Of a DNA stretch of 64,000 nt, positions 50,385 to 61,190 are shown in pieces. A model generated the notes under the pieces. The model was not told where the DNA came from, did no database searches, and saw only the letters and a list, made by a program, of their open reading frames with translations. Made by a program: the position numbers and the translations under genes. Location: NCBI GenBank assembly GCA_030491005.1, contig JAKZMJ010000001.1:1-64000 (forward strand), given 5' to 3'. Positions within the stretch are counted from its first letter, which is position 1, and the number at the start of each line of letters is the position of its first letter. Source of the DNA: Sulfurospirillum sp. Lineage in GTDB: Bacteria; Campylobacterota; Campylobacteria; Campylobacterales; Arcobacteraceae.

Positions 50385-53110
50385 TATTTCAAGCTGTCTT
50401 CACATCTGCTACATAAACAATCTTCAATTTTAGCTTTAAATTTCCAACATCTAGGGCATTTTAAAGAACTAGCTTTGTATATTTCAAAAGTAGAGCCATC
50501 TATATCAAAAGATATTAAAGGATTGTTTTGTTTTTCTAATACAATTTCACTAACTATAAACCAATCTTCAATATCAATTAAATCCAAAGATAAAATATCT
50601 TTAGAAGATATAAATATAGATAATTCTAATGTTGATTTAATTATTTTATCTTTCTTAAGTGTATCTATTATTTCACTAAATTTTTCTTTTGCATTTATTA
50701 AATGTGTAAAATTAAGCTTAGTTTTAATTTCTGGTAAATCATATCTAATTAAATCAAATACATCTTTAGCTTCACCTTTTATAACTCTAGGTGAATATTC
50801 TAATAATTCATCAATTGTATATGTTAAAATTGGAGCTAAAGAGGTAAAAAGTTTCTTAGCAATCATAGCCATCGTTGTTTGAGCACCTAACCTACTTAAA
50901 GAATTTTTTTTATCACAATAAAGTCTATCCTTACAAACATCTAAATAAATACCTGACAAATCAACAACTAAGAAGTTGTTTAATTTATTTAGACCTTTTG
51001 AAAATTCATATACATTAAAGCAGTCTTGTATTTCGTCAAAAACATTTTTTGTTCTTTGTAATATCCATTTATCTATCTCTCCTAAGTCTTCAATAGGAAG
51101 TAAGCTTTCTAAACCATTAATATTTGCTAATAAAAATCTAGCTGTGTTTCTAATCTTTCTATAAAGTTCTGCATTTTGTTTTAAAATATTATCAGATATT
51201 TTTAAATCACTTTGATAATCACTCATAGCAACCCAAAGTCTAAGTATCTCAGAACCATATTGTTTCATAACTTTATCAGGTGCGATTACATTGCCTTTTG
51301 ATTTAGACATTTTTTCACCCTTCTCATCAACAGTAAAACCATGAGTTAGAATAGACTTATAAGGTGCTATTTCACTTGAAGCTAAGGTGGTTAAAAGTGA
51401 GCTTTGAAACCAACCTCTATGTTGATCACTTCCTTCAAGATACATATCAGCAGGAAAGCTTCCAGCATCATAATTACGTGAGCGTAAAACTGCATTTTGT
51501 GTTGAGCCTGAATCAAACCAAACATCTAAGATATCTAAAGTTTTTTCTAAATCACTTGGATTTAATCCAGAACCAGGGTATAAAAGTTCAGAAATTTCTA
51601 AATCATACCAAGCATCACAACCTTTTTGCTCAAAAATCATAGCAGTATAATTTAAAACTTTTTCATCAAAAACAATCTCTCCTGTTTTTTTGTTCCTAAA
51701 AAATGCAATAGGAACTCCCCAATCTCTTTGACGTGAAATACACCAATCAGGACGCCCCTCTAGCATTGAGCGTAGTCTGTTTCTTCCCCATTTTGGATAA
51801 AAAGTTAAATCTTCTACAACATCTAAGGCATTTTGTCTTAAGGTTTTGTTTTTTTTACCATATTTATCATCAATAGATATAAACCATTGTTTTGTAGCTC
51901 TAAATATAATAGGAGTATGAGTTCTCCAACAGTGTGGATATGAATGACGTATGTCTGTATGTTTTAATAAAGCCTCACCTAAGTCTTCAATTATTAAAGG
52001 ATTTGCTTTAAACACATGTAAACCAAGATATTTACTAGTGTCTTTAAAAAGTTTTTCTCGTATAATTGTTTCATCATATTTTCCATAAGCATCTACGGGC
52101 ATTATTACATCTAACCCATAAGTTAAACCAACCTTATAATCATCTTCACCATGTCCTGGTGCTGTATGAACTGCTCCTGAACCTGATTCCATCTCAACAT
52201 GATCGGCTAAAATAATTTTTGAAGTTCTTCCATTTAAAGGATTAATAGTATATGTATTTTCTAAATCTTTTGGGTGAATATCTTTTACAATCTCACCTTT
52301 AATGACCTCATTTTTTATTAATGAATTATATAATTTTTTGGCAACTATAAATTTGTCGCTAGTTATTACATACTGCTCTTCAGGATTTAAAGCAATAGCT
52401 GTATTTGCAGCTAATGTCCAAGGAGTTGTCGTCCAAATAATCAAAGAAGCATCAATGTCTTGATGCTTAAAAGCTACATAAATAGATGGCGAAGTTTTAT
52501 CTTCATATTCAACTTCAGCCTCAGCTAAAGCAGTTTGTGCAGCCCATGACCAATATACAGGTTTGCTTCTTTGTATTAAAAGACCTTGTTTTGCTATTGC
52601 ACAAAGTTCTCTATAAATATTTGCTTCAAATTTAAAGTCCATTGTTAAATAAGGATTATCCCAATCAGCAATGACACCTAACTTTTTAAATTCATCTCTT
52701 TGAATATCTATAAAACGACTAGCATGATCTCGACATAACTGTCGTAATTTTGACTTTGGAAGTTCTTTTTTCTTAGTTCGTCCTATTTTTTCTTCAACTT
52801 TTTGCTCAATTGGTAAACCATGACAATCCCAACCAGGAACATAACGAACTGACTTTCCATCAAAATAATGGTATTTAACAATAATATCTTTCAATATTTT
52901 ATTTAAAGCATGTCCTATGTGAAGATGACCATTTGCATATGGAGGTCCATCATGAAGGGTAAATGACTTTACATCTTTTCTATTAGCTTTCATTCTGTCG
53001 TAAACTTTTTTTTCATCCCATTTTTTATATCTTTTTGATTCATTAGCAGGAAGATTTCCTCTCATAGGAAATTTAGTATTTGGTAATAATATACTATCTT
53101 TGTAATCCAT
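50384..53110 (-). CDS. ileS: Isoleucyl-tRNA synthetase
   Basis: This 908-residue enzyme charges tRNA(Ile). The ATP motifs are HLHIGHA (near residue 64) and KMSKSKGN (near 600); the editing domain has [12 protein letters not shown]. The C-terminus carries a zinc finger with two cysteine pairs, CPRCWKF and CLCSRC. The frame is complete. It is the first gene of the ileS-orf-nifU-like-orf-murE operon, transcribed from an AT-rich divergent region shared with modA. Confidence 0.96.
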   Translation of the reverse strand: MDYKDSILLPNTKFPMRGNLPANESKRYKKWDEKKVYDRMKANRKDVKSFTLHDGPPYANGHLHIGHALNKILKDIIVKYHYFDGKSVRYVPGWDCHGLPIEQKVEEKIGRTKKKELPKSKLRQLCRDHASRFIDIQRDEFKKLGVIADWDNPYLTMDFKFEANIYRELCAIAKQGLLIQRSKPVYWSWAAQTALAEAEVEYEDKTSPSIYVAFKHQDIDASLIIWTTTPWTLAANTAIALNPEEQYVITSDKFIVAKKLYNSLIKNEVIKGEIVKDIHPKDLENTYTINPLNGRTSKIILADHVEMESGSGAVHTAPGHGEDDYKVGLTYGLDVIMPVDAYGKYDETIIREKLFKDTSKYLGLHVFKANPLIIEDLGEALLKHTDIRHSYPHCWRTHTPIIFRATKQWFISIDDKYGKKNKTLRQNALDVVEDLTFYPKWGRNRLRSMLEGRPDWCISRQRDWGVPIAFFRNKKTGEIVFDEKVLNYTAMIFEQKGCDAWYDLEISELLYPGSGLNPSDLEKTLDILDVWFDSGSTQNAVLRSRNYDAGSFPADMYLEGSDQHRGWFQSSLLTTLASSEIAPYKSILTHGFTVDEKGEKMSKSKGNVIAPDKVMKQYGSEILRLWVAMSDYQSDLKISDNILKQNAELYRKIRNTARFLLANINGLESLLPIEDLGEIDKWILQRTKNVFDEIQDCFNVYEFSKGLNKLNNFLVVDLSGIYLDVCKDRLYCDKKNSLSRLGAQTTMAMIAKKLFTSLAPILTYTIDELLEYSPRVIKGEAKDVFDLIRYDLPEIKTKLNFTHLINAKEKFSEIIDTLKKDKIIKSTLELSIFISSKDILSLDLIDIEDWFIVSEIVLEKQNNPLISFDIDGSTFEIYKASSLKCPRCWKFKAKIEDCLCSRCEDSLK

Positions 53111-53157
53111 TTGTTTGCCTTAGTTTATTTTTTTAAAAGTTTTGTATTAAGTTGATG

Positions 53158-53209
53158 ATTTTATCTAAAATGTATTTAAATCAAAATTATATTAAAGTTT
53201 AGATAAAAT
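53158..53209. promoter_or_regulatory. Inverted repeat forming divergent ileS/modA promoters
   Basis: ATTTTATCTAAA (53158-53169) and TTTAGATAAAAT (53198-53209) are perfect 12-base inverted arms with a 28-base spacer. Each arm holds TTAGATAAAAT reading toward one of the divergent genes, so both are likely -10 regions. The layout resembles the divergent promoter at 6943-6997, with a longer spacer. A ModE-type molybdate site was not recognised. Confidence 0.5.
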
Positions 53210-53250
53210 TTAATGTTTAAAATACAAAGCAAATAATCTTTAGGATAAAT

Positions 53251-54024
53251 GTGAAAATAAAAAAATTTATAAAAGTATTTATAAAAATAGTATTGTTAAA
53301 TTTCTTATTTTTTGGACACCTTTATGCAAAAAATATAAACATAGCCCTTTGCTCAAATATGTACTATGTACTAAAAGATTTAATAATAGAATATAATAAA
53401 CTTTATCCAAATACAAAAGTAATAGTAACCTTAGGAAGTAGCGGAAAACTAAGTGCACAAATTAAACATCATGCTTCGTATGACATTTTTATGTCTGCAA
53501 ATATGCAATATCCCCAAGCTTTATATGAAGATAATTTAAGTATAAATAAACCACGAATATATGCAAAAGGTAATTTAGTTTATTTTAGTAAACAAAAATT
53601 AGATTTTACAAAAGGTATTGATATACTTCAAAATTCACATATCAAAAAAATAGCAATAGCTAATCCAAAAACGGCACCTTATGGAAAAGCAACACTAGAA
53701 GCTATACAAAATGCAGGTATATATAAAGATATTTCAAAAAAGCTAGTATATGCTTCATCTATATCGCAAACTGTTTCTTATACTCTATTAGCTACAGATA
53801 TAGGTATTATTGCTAAATCAGCATTATTTACTCCCTATTTACTTAAATATAAAGAAAATATACATTGGAAAGATGTAGATAAAAAATTATACACAAGTAT
53901 AAATCAAGGTATGATAATACTTAAAAACACTAAGAACCTAAAAGAAGCTAATAGCTTTTATGATTTTATTTTAAGTAAAAATTCTAAAACAATATTTAAA
54001 AAATTTGGATACAAATTACCATGA
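53251..54024 (+). CDS. modA: Molybdate ABC transporter binding protein
   Basis: This 257-residue periplasmic protein has a signal peptide ending LYAKNI, then NIALCSNMYYVLKDLIIEY. GSSGKLSAQIKHHASYDIFMSAN and AIANPKTAPYGKATLEAI are the two ligand-binding segments of the ModA family, which binds molybdate or tungstate. The start is GTG at 53251, preceded by TAGGAT; the ATG that overlaps it leads straight to a stop. It begins the modABC operon. Confidence 0.88.
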   Translation: MKIKKFIKVFIKIVLLNFLFFGHLYAKNINIALCSNMYYVLKDLIIEYNKLYPNTKVIVTLGSSGKLSAQIKHHASYDIFMSANMQYPQALYEDNLSINKPRIYAKGNLVYFSKQKLDFTKGIDILQNSHIKKIAIANPKTAPYGKATLEAIQNAGIYKDISKKLVYASSISQTVSYTLLATDIGIIAKSALFTPYLLKYKENIHWKDVDKKLYTSINQGMIILKNTKNLKEANSFYDFILSKNSKTIFKKFGYKLP

Positions 54025-54039
54025 ATGAGATAATAGTAT

Positions 54040-54747
54040 ATGATTGACACTATTTTTGAAAAACTATTGGCATTAAATATTGAACCATTTTTACTTTCTT
54101 TTAAATTAGCTAGTATTACTACATTAATACTTTTTATTTTATGTGTTCCACTTGCTTGGTATTTATCACAAACACAATCAAAACTAAAACCTTTTTTTGA
54201 AACTCTAAGTGCCTTGGCTATTGTTTTACCACCTTCAGTAATAGGCTTTTATTTACTAATAGCACTTTCACCAAATTCTATAATTGGAGAGTTTTTTAAT
54301 GATATGTTTGGTATAAAATTAATTTTTAATTTTAATGGTCTTGTTATTGCTAGTTGTTTTTATAGTATGCCTTTTATGGTACAGCCACTTCAAAATGGCT
54401 TTGAATCTTTAAATAAGCATATGCTGGAAGCCAGTTATATAAGTGGTAAAAGTACATTTGAAACTGTAATAAAAGTTGCCCTTCCAAATATAAAACCAGC
54501 ACTATTAAGTGCCATTGTTATCACATTCGCTCATACTGTTGGAGAATTTGGTGTCGTTTTAATGATAGGTGGAAGTATTGAAGGAAGTACAAAAGTAGCA
54601 TCTCTTGCTATTTATGAATTTGTGGAAATTATGGATTATGAACAAGCACATATTTATAGTGCTATTATGTTAAGTAGTAGTTTTTTAGTATTATTTTTTG
54701 TTTATTTATTTAATGCCAAACAAAAAAAATTAAAAAGTAAATCATGA
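54040..54747 (+). CDS. modB: Molybdate ABC transporter permease
   Basis: This 235-residue protein has about five membrane segments and the ModB sequences LPPSVIGFYLLIAL near residue 65 and the cytoplasmic loop EASYISGKSTFETVIKVALPNIKPALL (given in part). AHTVGEFGVVLMIGGSI marks the conserved permease core. It begins 15 bases after modA, and its stop overlaps modC by four bases. Confidence 0.9.
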   Translation: MIDTIFEKLLALNIEPFLLSFKLASITTLILFILCVPLAWYLSQTQSKLKPFFETLSALAIVLPPSVIGFYLLIALSPNSIIGEFFNDMFGIKLIFNFNGLVIASCFYSMPFMVQPLQNGFESLNKHMLEASYISGKSTFETVIKVALPNIKPALLSAIVITFAHTVGEFGVVLMIGGSIEGSTKVASLAIYEFVEIMDYEQAHIYSAIMLSSSFLVLFFVYLFNAKQKKLKSKS

Positions 54748-55592
54748 TAAATATTGATATAAATAAAAAACTTCATGGTAGTGATGGTTTTATGGATTTA
54801 AACATAAATTTAGATATAAAACAAGGTGAATTCCTTGTATTAACAGGAAAAAGTGGTAGTGGTAAAACAACATTTTTAAGAATACTTGCAGGTCTTGAAA
54901 AATCAAACTCTAAAATTAAAGTAGGACAAGAACTGTGGCAAGATGATAAATATATTATGCCAGTACAAAAAAGAAATATTGGTTTTGTATTTCAAGATTA
55001 TGCACTATTTTCAAATATGAGTGTACTTGATAATTTACTTTTTGTAAAAAAAGATAAAAAACTAGCTAATAAATTATTAGACTTAACGGAACTATCTTCA
55101 CTAAAAAATAGACTACCTCATAACTTAAGTGGTGGACAAAAACAAAGAGTTAGTTTATGTAGAGCTTTTATGAATAGACCAAAATTACTTATTATGGACG
55201 AACCCTTATCAGCACTTGACCCAAGTATTAGAAAAAAACTTCAAGAAGAAATATTACAACTTCATAAAGAGTTCAACACTACAACTATAATGGTAAGCCA
55301 TGATACAAGTGAAATATATCGCTTGGCAACTCGTGTTATTGTTTTAGACTTAGGAAAAATAATACAAGATGGAAAGGCAAAAGAGATTTTACTTCAAACT
55401 TCTAAAAATCAAAAGTTTTCTTTTGAAAGTGAGATTTTAAATATACTTAAAGTAGATGAGATTTATATAGCTATTATAGCAATTGAACAACAATTAGTAG
55501 AAGTTCTTATAAGCTATGATGAGTCTAAGAAACTTAAAATAGGACAAAAGATAAGAGTAAGTACAAAAGATTTTCATCCTAGTATAGCTTGA
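54744..55592 (+). CDS. modC: Molybdate ABC transporter ATPase
   Basis: This 282-residue ATPase has Walker A GKSGSGKTT (about residues 35-43), Q-loop FQDYALF, signature LSGGQKQR and Walker B LLIMDEPLSALD. The C-terminal part (about 215-282) is a short TOBE-like extension. It overlaps modB. No molybdate regulator gene (modE) is nearby. Confidence 0.88.
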   Translation: MINIDINKKLHGSDGFMDLNINLDIKQGEFLVLTGKSGSGKTTFLRILAGLEKSNSKIKVGQELWQDDKYIMPVQKRNIGFVFQDYALFSNMSVLDNLLFVKKDKKLANKLLDLTELSSLKNRLPHNLSGGQKQRVSLCRAFMNRPKLLIMDEPLSALDPSIRKKLQEEILQLHKEFNTTTIMVSHDTSEIYRLATRVIVLDLGKIIQDGKAKEILLQTSKNQKFSFESEILNILKVDEIYIAIIAIEQQLVEVLISYDESKKLKIGQKIRVSTKDFHPSIA

Positions 55593-55616
55593 AGAAAAAG
55601 CTTATAGCACCCTAAT

Positions 55617-56417
55617 TTAATATAAGTACTTCCATAGTTTTACACAAGATAAAATAGATATTGCTAATATGATAATACTAGCACCAGAGCTTATATCAAA
55701 TATATAAGATAAACTTAAACCACCTAAAGTAAATATAATACTAAGTAAAGTACTAACAATCATCATACTTGATAATTTATTTACAAACATTTCAGCTAAA
55801 TAAGTTGGGATAGTTAATAAAGCTATTACTAAGATTAAGCCCACAACTTTAATGGCAGCAACGACACTTAAAGCACATAAGACTAAAATAAGTGTATAAA
55901 AGAATTTAAGACTAATTCCTCTTAAAAGAGCAAATTGACTATCGTAAGATACTATTAAGATTTGTTGATAAAACACACCTACAAGCAATATTATAAAAAT
56001 ATCTAAAGCTATCATATAATAAATATCAAAATTAGAAACTGCTAAAATTGAACCAAATAAATAAGACATCAAGTCTACATTATAACCTGAGCTTAAATCA
56101 ATAAAAATAATACCAATAGCCATACCAGTTGCCCACATCATTCCTATTATTGAATCTACTCTTGATTTATTATTTAAAGTAATAAATGCTATTAATATAG
56201 CACTTATTACAGCAAATATATTTGCACCTAAGAATACAGGTAGTCCTAAATACACGCAAATTCCAATGCCACCATAAGAACTATGTGCAATAGCACCTGA
56301 TAAAAATGTTATTTTATTAACAACTATTAAAGAACCTACTATTCCTATTGCTATTGATATTAAAATAGCTGAGAACAAGGCATTTTGAATAAAATTGTAT
56401 TCTAATAGTTCAAACAT
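55617..56417 (-). CDS. Zinc/manganese ABC transporter permease (ZnuB-like)
   Basis: This 266-residue permease has about eight membrane segments and belongs to the metal-importer family. Family sequences are LSGAIAHSSYGGIGICVYLG, GMMWATGMAIGIIF and KVVGLILVIALLTIPTYLAE. The metal is not certain, zinc or manganese. It overlaps the ATPase gene by one base. No binding-protein gene (ZnuA-like) is adjacent. Confidence 0.85.
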   Translation of the reverse strand: MFELLEYNFIQNALFSAILISIAIGIVGSLIVVNKITFLSGAIAHSSYGGIGICVYLGLPVFLGANIFAVISAILIAFITLNNKSRVDSIIGMMWATGMAIGIIFIDLSSGYNVDLMSYLFGSILAVSNFDIYYMIALDIFIILLVGVFYQQILIVSYDSQFALLRGISLKFFYTLILVLCALSVVAAIKVVGLILVIALLTIPTYLAEMFVNKLSSMMIVSTLLSIIFTLGGLSLSYIFDISSGASIIILAISILSCVKLWKYLY

Positions 56418-57157
56418 TATGTATTTAAGCCTCTCATTTGTCCAAGAGAAGATAATAATTCTACTTCACATAAATGGTCATTGTGTTTATGTAAAGCAAA
56501 ATCTTTTTTAATATGGCTTAGTTTATGATAAACTAAATTTTTATTAATATGAGCTACATTTTTTGCATAATTTAAAAGTACTGATATATCATGAGAAACC
56601 ACGATAATACATATAGATTTGTTTAACTTTTGTAATAAATTATATATATCTTTTTGTCCCTTGACATCTATATTAGCAGTTGGTTCATCTAAAAGCATAA
56701 GTTTTGGTTTTGAACATAAAGCCCGTGCTATAAATATTCTTTGCCTTTGACCTCCACTTAAATTTCCAATTTTAACATTAGCAAATTCATTCATTTCTAC
56801 TTCTTTTAATGAATTCATAGCACAAGCTTTATCTTCTTTTGAATAAGAAAAGAATAGTTTCTTTTTATTAATATGTCCCATTAATACAACTTCTAAAGCA
56901 GTAATTGGAAAATCAGTATTTAAATTTGTATTTTGTGGAACATAACCTATATGATTATTAGAAATTTTTTTTATAATTTTTCCATCTTTAAGTTCTAAAA
57001 GTCCTAAAATTAATTTTAGTAATGTTGTTTTTCCACCACCATTTGGACCAATAATTGCTAAAAAATCATTTCTTAAAACATTTAAAGTAATGTCTTCTAA
57101 AACACTTTGTTTATCATAAGAGTAAAAAAGGTTTTTTATTTCTAAAATTATATCCAT
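56417..57157 (-). CDS. Zinc/manganese ABC transporter ATPase (ZnuC-like)
   Basis: This 246-residue ATPase has Walker A GPNGGGKTT (about residues 37-45), signature LSGGQRQR and Walker B LMLLDEPTANID. It ends with a metal-rich HKHNDHLCEVE segment, which is seen in ZnuC/MntA-type ATPases. The gene is 60 bases after gmk on the same strand. The binding-protein gene must lie elsewhere. Confidence 0.85.
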   Translation of the reverse strand: MDIILEIKNLFYSYDKQSVLEDITLNVLRNDFLAIIGPNGGGKTTLLKLILGLLELKDGKIIKKISNNHIGYVPQNTNLNTDFPITALEVVLMGHINKKKLFFSYSKEDKACAMNSLKEVEMNEFANVKIGNLSGGQRQRIFIARALCSKPKLMLLDEPTANIDVKGQKDIYNLLQKLNKSICIIVVSHDISVLLNYAKNVAHINKNLVYHKLSHIKKDFALHKHNDHLCEVELLSSLGQMRGLNT

Positions 57158-57217
57158 TTAACTTATCTTTATCATCAAAAAATTATACTATCTTGATATA
57201 TATCACTTTGATACAAA

Positions 57218-57838
57218 TTATTTATTCCATTGTTCAAGCATATTTTCTTTATCATATAATGTACTTTTACTTCGAGCTATTTGTGCAATATTAACTAATT
57301 TTGAACTTGCTAATTTAAAATCATCATTTATTATTAGATAGTCATATTTTTGAAAATATTTAATTTCATATTGTGCATTTTCTAATCGCCCTTTTATTAC
57401 TTCTATTGTATCTGTATTTCTATTTTTTAATCTACTTTCTAATTGTACTAAAGTAGGTGTTGTAATAAATACAGAAGTTACTAAATTATCTAGTTTTTTG
57501 CGAACGATTTCATGTCCTTGAACATCTATATCAAAAATGACTAATTTTCCTTTTTTAAGGGCTTTTGTAATTGGCTTTAATGATGTACCATAATAATTAT
57601 CATGAACTTTAGCCCATTCTAAAAAATGACCATTTTTAATATCTTCTTTAAATTCATCTTGAGATATATAAAAGTAATCAACGCCATTGGTTTCATTGTC
57701 TCTTATATCTCTAGTTGTTGTTGAAATAGAAAAATAATAATTATTAACATTTTTATATACTTCTTTAAGCAATGTAGATTTACCACAACCACTAGGTCCT
57801 GAGATAATCAATATTCCACCTATTTGTTCATTAATCAT
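57218..57838 (-). CDS. gmk: Guanylate kinase
   Basis: This 206-residue enzyme phosphorylates GMP to GDP. It shows the P-loop ISGPSGCGKSTL (near residue 11), STTTRDIRDNETNGVDYFYIS and the conserved HDNYYGTS loop. The start overlaps the upstream gene by eight bases. It belongs to the rpsB-tsf-lolD-like-orf-gmk unit. Confidence 0.95.
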   Translation of the reverse strand: MINEQIGGILIISGPSGCGKSTLLKEVYKNVNNYYFSISTTTRDIRDNETNGVDYFYISQDEFKEDIKNGHFLEWAKVHDNYYGTSLKPITKALKKGKLVIFDIDVQGHEIVRKKLDNLVTSVFITTPTLVQLESRLKNRNTDTIEVIKGRLENAQYEIKYFQKYDYLIINDDFKLASSKLVNIAQIARSKSTLYDKENMLEQWNK

Positions 57839-58613
57839 AATTAGCCTTTAAACATAAAATAAGTTCAACTTCTTCACCATTTGATAATCTATCAATAAAT
57901 TTTTGGTCAAATTTATTGAATAGTGGTTTTAATTCATTTATATTATAATCATTTAAAATTAATTTATAAGATTGTTTTTCTTCTAAACTTTCAAAATTAA
58001 AATCTTTCACTTCAACTAAAGCTTCATCAATAATAGAAGATATATCTTTCCACTCCCTAGTAGTTGGTAAAACTTCATTTTTTATTTTATCATCATTTAA
58101 TATATCTGTTATTTTACTAAGCTCACGATCATCTAAAATACCACCTTCATTTGCAGTAGAAATAGTAATAATACTTTCATCATCTTCACATTCAATATCA
58201 GAAGCTATATCAGAAGCTAGTGATTCAACATAATTAGTAATGATTTCTGTTTCATCTACAATTATTTCTTCTTCAACATAATTCTCTAATGGTATTTCTT
58301 GCTTTTCTTTTATATTTTCAATTTGTTTTTCTAAATTTTTTTGTAAATATGTAGGTAAAAATGGAGTACTTAATTCAAAATCTCTAGCTTTGCTAAAAGC
58401 TAAATCTTCGTTTGTAATAACACCTAGTTTTGAACATAAATTTTTTAAAGTATTAAAATCATCATCTACAAAATCACCATCAAGAATTATAAAATCAACA
58501 TGATCTTTAATATGAAAATCATTTTTAATTTTTAAATCAATATCAATTTTTCTACAAACTAATGAAAAAATTTTAATTATAATTTCACTCGTACTTATTA
58601 ATATTAAATTCAC
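57831..58613 (-). CDS. Conserved acidic protein of unknown function
   Basis: This 260-residue protein begins like a small alpha/beta domain (LILISTSEIIIKIFSLVCRK, then VDFIILDGDFVDDDF, resembling a response-regulator-like beginning) and continues with a long acidic middle (for example ECEDDESIITIS). The C-terminal part YNINELKPLFNKFDQKFIDRL ends with a short NGEEVELILCLK. It overlaps lolD by one base and gmk by eight, so it is tied to them. I do not know the function. Confidence 0.6.
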   Translation of the reverse strand: MNLILISTSEIIIKIFSLVCRKIDIDLKIKNDFHIKDHVDFIILDGDFVDDDFNTLKNLCSKLGVITNEDLAFSKARDFELSTPFLPTYLQKNLEKQIENIKEKQEIPLENYVEEEIIVDETEIITNYVESLASDIASDIECEDDESIITISTANEGGILDDRELSKITDILNDDKIKNEVLPTTREWKDISSIIDEALVEVKDFNFESLEEKQSYKLILNDYNINELKPLFNKFDQKFIDRLSNGEEVELILCLKANYD

Positions 58614-59293
58614 TATTTCTCCTGAAGTTTAAAATTATTAAGCTCAAACACTTTATCACACTGCCAAGCTAAATCATGTTCATGTGTAACTAAAATCATA
58701 CCAGCATTATTATTTTTTATATAATTATTTAAATAAGACATAACAACCTTAGCCGTTTGTTTGTCCAAGTTTCCTGTTGGTTCATCGGCGAATATAATTT
58801 CAGGTTTTTTTGTAATAATTCTTGCAATTGATAATCTTTGTTGTTGTCCACCACTTAATTCTCCAACATTTTGTTTCATAACATGAGCTATATCTAATTC
58901 TTGTAATAAATCATCATTAATTTGATTATTAGATAATAATGATGAAATTTTCAAATTATCAAATCCTGTAAAACCACGAAATAAATAATGTGCTTGAAAA
59001 ATTATACCAAATTTTTCTCTTCTTATATCTAAAATATCATTTTTATTAAGTGAATATAGATTTTTTTGCTTAAATAAAACCTGACCACTTGTAGGTTTTA
59101 ATAAAGAAGACAATATATTTAATAATGTTGACTTTCCACTACCACTGTTACCTATAATAGCTATTGATTCTTTTTTATGTAATGATAAGTTTATATTGTC
59201 AAATAGTGTATAATCAAATTTATGAGATAAATTTCTTGCTTGTAGTAAAAGGTCATCAGTAAGAAGTGTGTCTTTAGATAAATTATCACTCAT
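58613..59293 (-). CDS. ABC transporter ATPase, LolD/MacB-like
   Basis: This 226-residue ATPase has Walker A GNSGSGKST (about residues 48-56), a Q-loop FQAHYLFRGF, the signature LSGGQQQR and Walker B IIFADEPTGNLD. The pattern resembles LolD, which powers lipoprotein release, or MacB-type exporters. No permease is adjacent. It follows tsf at 33 bases. Confidence 0.82.
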   Translation of the reverse strand: MSDNLSKDTLLTDDLLLQARNLSHKFDYTLFDNINLSLHKKESIAIIGNSGSGKSTLLNILSSLLKPTSGQVLFKQKNLYSLNKNDILDIRREKFGIIFQAHYLFRGFTGFDNLKISSLLSNNQINDDLLQELDIAHVMKQNVGELSGGQQQRLSIARIITKKPEIIFADEPTGNLDKQTAKVVMSYLNNYIKNNNAGMILVTHEHDLAWQCDKVFELNNFKLQEK

Positions 59294-59326
59294 TACTTAA
59301 ACCTTATATATTTTATATTAAAATAA

Positions 59327-60373
59327 TTACTTAGTCATTTGTGCTGCTACTTCAGCTGCAAAGTTTTCTTCTTTTTTCACAATTCCTTCACCTAATTCAT
59401 ATCTTATATAAGATACTATTTTAATAGATGAATCAATATCGCTAATTGCTTGTTCAACTGTTTTTTTATCATCCATTACATAAGCTTGACTTAATAATGC
59501 CATTCTTGAATCTAATTGAGAGTTGTCTTCAATCCATCTTGAAATTTTACCTTTTAAAATATTTTCTATAATCTTTTCAGGTTTACCTTGAGCTAATAAT
59601 TCATCTTTCATTATAGCTTTAGCTTTTTCAATAGTTTCACTTGTTAATTGTGATTTTGAAACAAATTGTGGAATATTTTTTAAAGGTTTTTTTAACCTTA
59701 GCAATTCATCATTTTCTGCTTCAATTTCTGCAAGTATTGCTCTATTTTCAGACTCGACAAAAGAAGCATCTAAATTGGTATAAGAAATCACAGATGGTTT
59801 CATAGCGCATGCATGCATAGCTAGACTTTTTAATAATGTCTTTGCTTTTTCTTTAACATCTTCATTACAAGTTGCTGCTAATAAAACACCTACTCTACCA
59901 TTCGTATGTACATAAGCATTTACGACATCAGATGATACAGCACTTAGTTTTCTTGCTACAAGTTTTTCACCAATGGTAGCAATTTTACCATTTAAAAATT
60001 CATTAAATTCTATATTGTTAATATTTGATGTCAATAAGGAGTTAGCATCTACAATATTATTTGTTTGGGCATGAGATAAAATTTCTTGAGTTAAATCAAG
60101 AAATTCTTTATTTTTAGCTATAAAATCTGTTTGAGCATTAAGTTCCAACATACTTGCATTTGTATTATTTTCATTTATTTTTATAGCAATAACACCCTCA
60201 GCAGCAATATTACCTGCTTTTTTAGCAGCTTTACCAAGTCCAGCTTCTCTTAAAGCTTGAACAGCTTTGTCTAAATTGCCATCTGTTTCTTTAAGTGCAT
60301 TTTTACAATCTAACATACCTGCACCTGTCATTGATCGTAATTCTTTTATTAGTTTTGGACTTACTCCTGCCAT
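59327..60373 (-). CDS. tsf: Elongation factor Ts
   Basis: This 348-residue factor exchanges guanine nucleotides on EF-Tu. It begins with the UBA-like domain LRSMTGAGMLDCKNAL and the conserved NAQTDFIAKN, and has the CAMKPSVISYTNLD block. It starts one base after rpsB, the universal partner. Length and features are normal for Campylobacterota. Confidence 0.96.
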   Translation of the reverse strand: MAGVSPKLIKELRSMTGAGMLDCKNALKETDGNLDKAVQALREAGLGKAAKKAGNIAAEGVIAIKINENNTNASMLELNAQTDFIAKNKEFLDLTQEILSHAQTNNIVDANSLLTSNINNIEFNEFLNGKIATIGEKLVARKLSAVSSDVVNAYVHTNGRVGVLLAATCNEDVKEKAKTLLKSLAMHACAMKPSVISYTNLDASFVESENRAILAEIEAENDELLRLKKPLKNIPQFVSKSQLTSETIEKAKAIMKDELLAQGKPEKIIENILKGKISRWIEDNSQLDSRMALLSQAYVMDDKKTVEQAISDIDSSIKIVSYIRYELGEGIVKKEENFAAEVAAQMTK

Positions 60374-60374
60374 A

Positions 60375-61190
60375 TTATGCTTCCTTTGTTGTTACTTTAG
60401 CTTCTGTGCTAGTCTCGCTAACAGCTTCAGCAATAACTTCTTTTATTTCTTCTTTTGTTTCTTCATTTGTCTCAGGAACTTCTTCTTGCTCTTCTTGCTC
60501 TTGTTCTTCTGCTAATAAGGCTTTTCCTTCATTAATAGCTGCTGCCATTTCATTACAAAATAATTGAATAGATCTAATAGCATCATCATTTCCTGGAATT
60601 GGATAATCAACTAAATCAGGATCACAGTTAGTATCTAATGGAGCTACAACTTTAATACCTAATCTTCTAGCTTCTAATATTGCTATTTTTTCTTTAACTG
60701 CATCTAAAACGAACATTAGATCAGGTAACTTAACCATATCTTTAATTCCACCTAAATAAAGTTCTAATTTAATTTCTTTTCTTGAAAGCATTAAAGCTTC
60801 TTTTTTTGTTAAAAGATCAAATTGACCTTCTTTTTTCATTTTTTTAATAATTTCAAGTTTTCTAATAGACTTTTTCATTGTTCCATAATTTGTTAGCATT
60901 CCACCTAACCATCTATGATTTACATAAGGCATACCACAATTCTCAGCGGCTCTTTTAATAGCATCACTAGCTTGTTTTTTAGTACCTACAAACATCATTG
61001 TTTGACCTTGTGCTGCTGCATCTCTTACTACATTATATGTATGTCTAAAGTATCTTAGTGTTTTTTGCAAATCAATAATATAAATATTCTTTCTTGCACC
61101 AAAAATAAATTTTTTCATCTTTGGATTCCATCTTCTTGTTTGATGTCCAAAGTGAACACCACATTCTAATAAATCTTTCATTGTAACCAT
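60375..61190 (-). CDS. rpsB: 30S ribosomal protein S2
   Basis: This 271-residue ribosomal protein opens [20 protein letters not shown] and has the family blocks [14 protein letters not shown] and the [16 protein letters not shown] end domain. After about residue 225 it has a glutamate-rich tail ([18 protein letters not shown]), longer than in many bacteria. An AAGGAAATTGTT ribosome site precedes the ATG. A leader with a possible hairpin lies upstream. Confidence 0.96.
   Translation of the reverse strand: MVTMKDLLECGVHFGHQTRRWNPKMKKFIFGARKNIYIIDLQKTLRYFRHTYNVVRDAAAQGQTMMFVGTKKQASDAIKRAAENCGMPYVNHRWLGGMLTNYGTMKKSIRKLEIIKKMKKEGQFDLLTKKEALMLSRKEIKLELYLGGIKDMVKLPDLMFVLDAVKEKIAILEARRLGIKVVAPLDTNCDPDLVDYPIPGNDDAIRSIQLFCNEMAAAINEGKALLAEEQEQEEQEEVPETNEETKEEIKEVIAEAVSETSTEAKVTTKEA

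Noticed and set aside
50346-50882. A 178-codon plus-strand open frame over the end of ileS
   Set aside because: It lies antisense to the conserved C-terminal part of ileS, has a serine/leucine/isoleucine-rich composition typical of reversed AT-rich coding DNA, and has no ribosome site.
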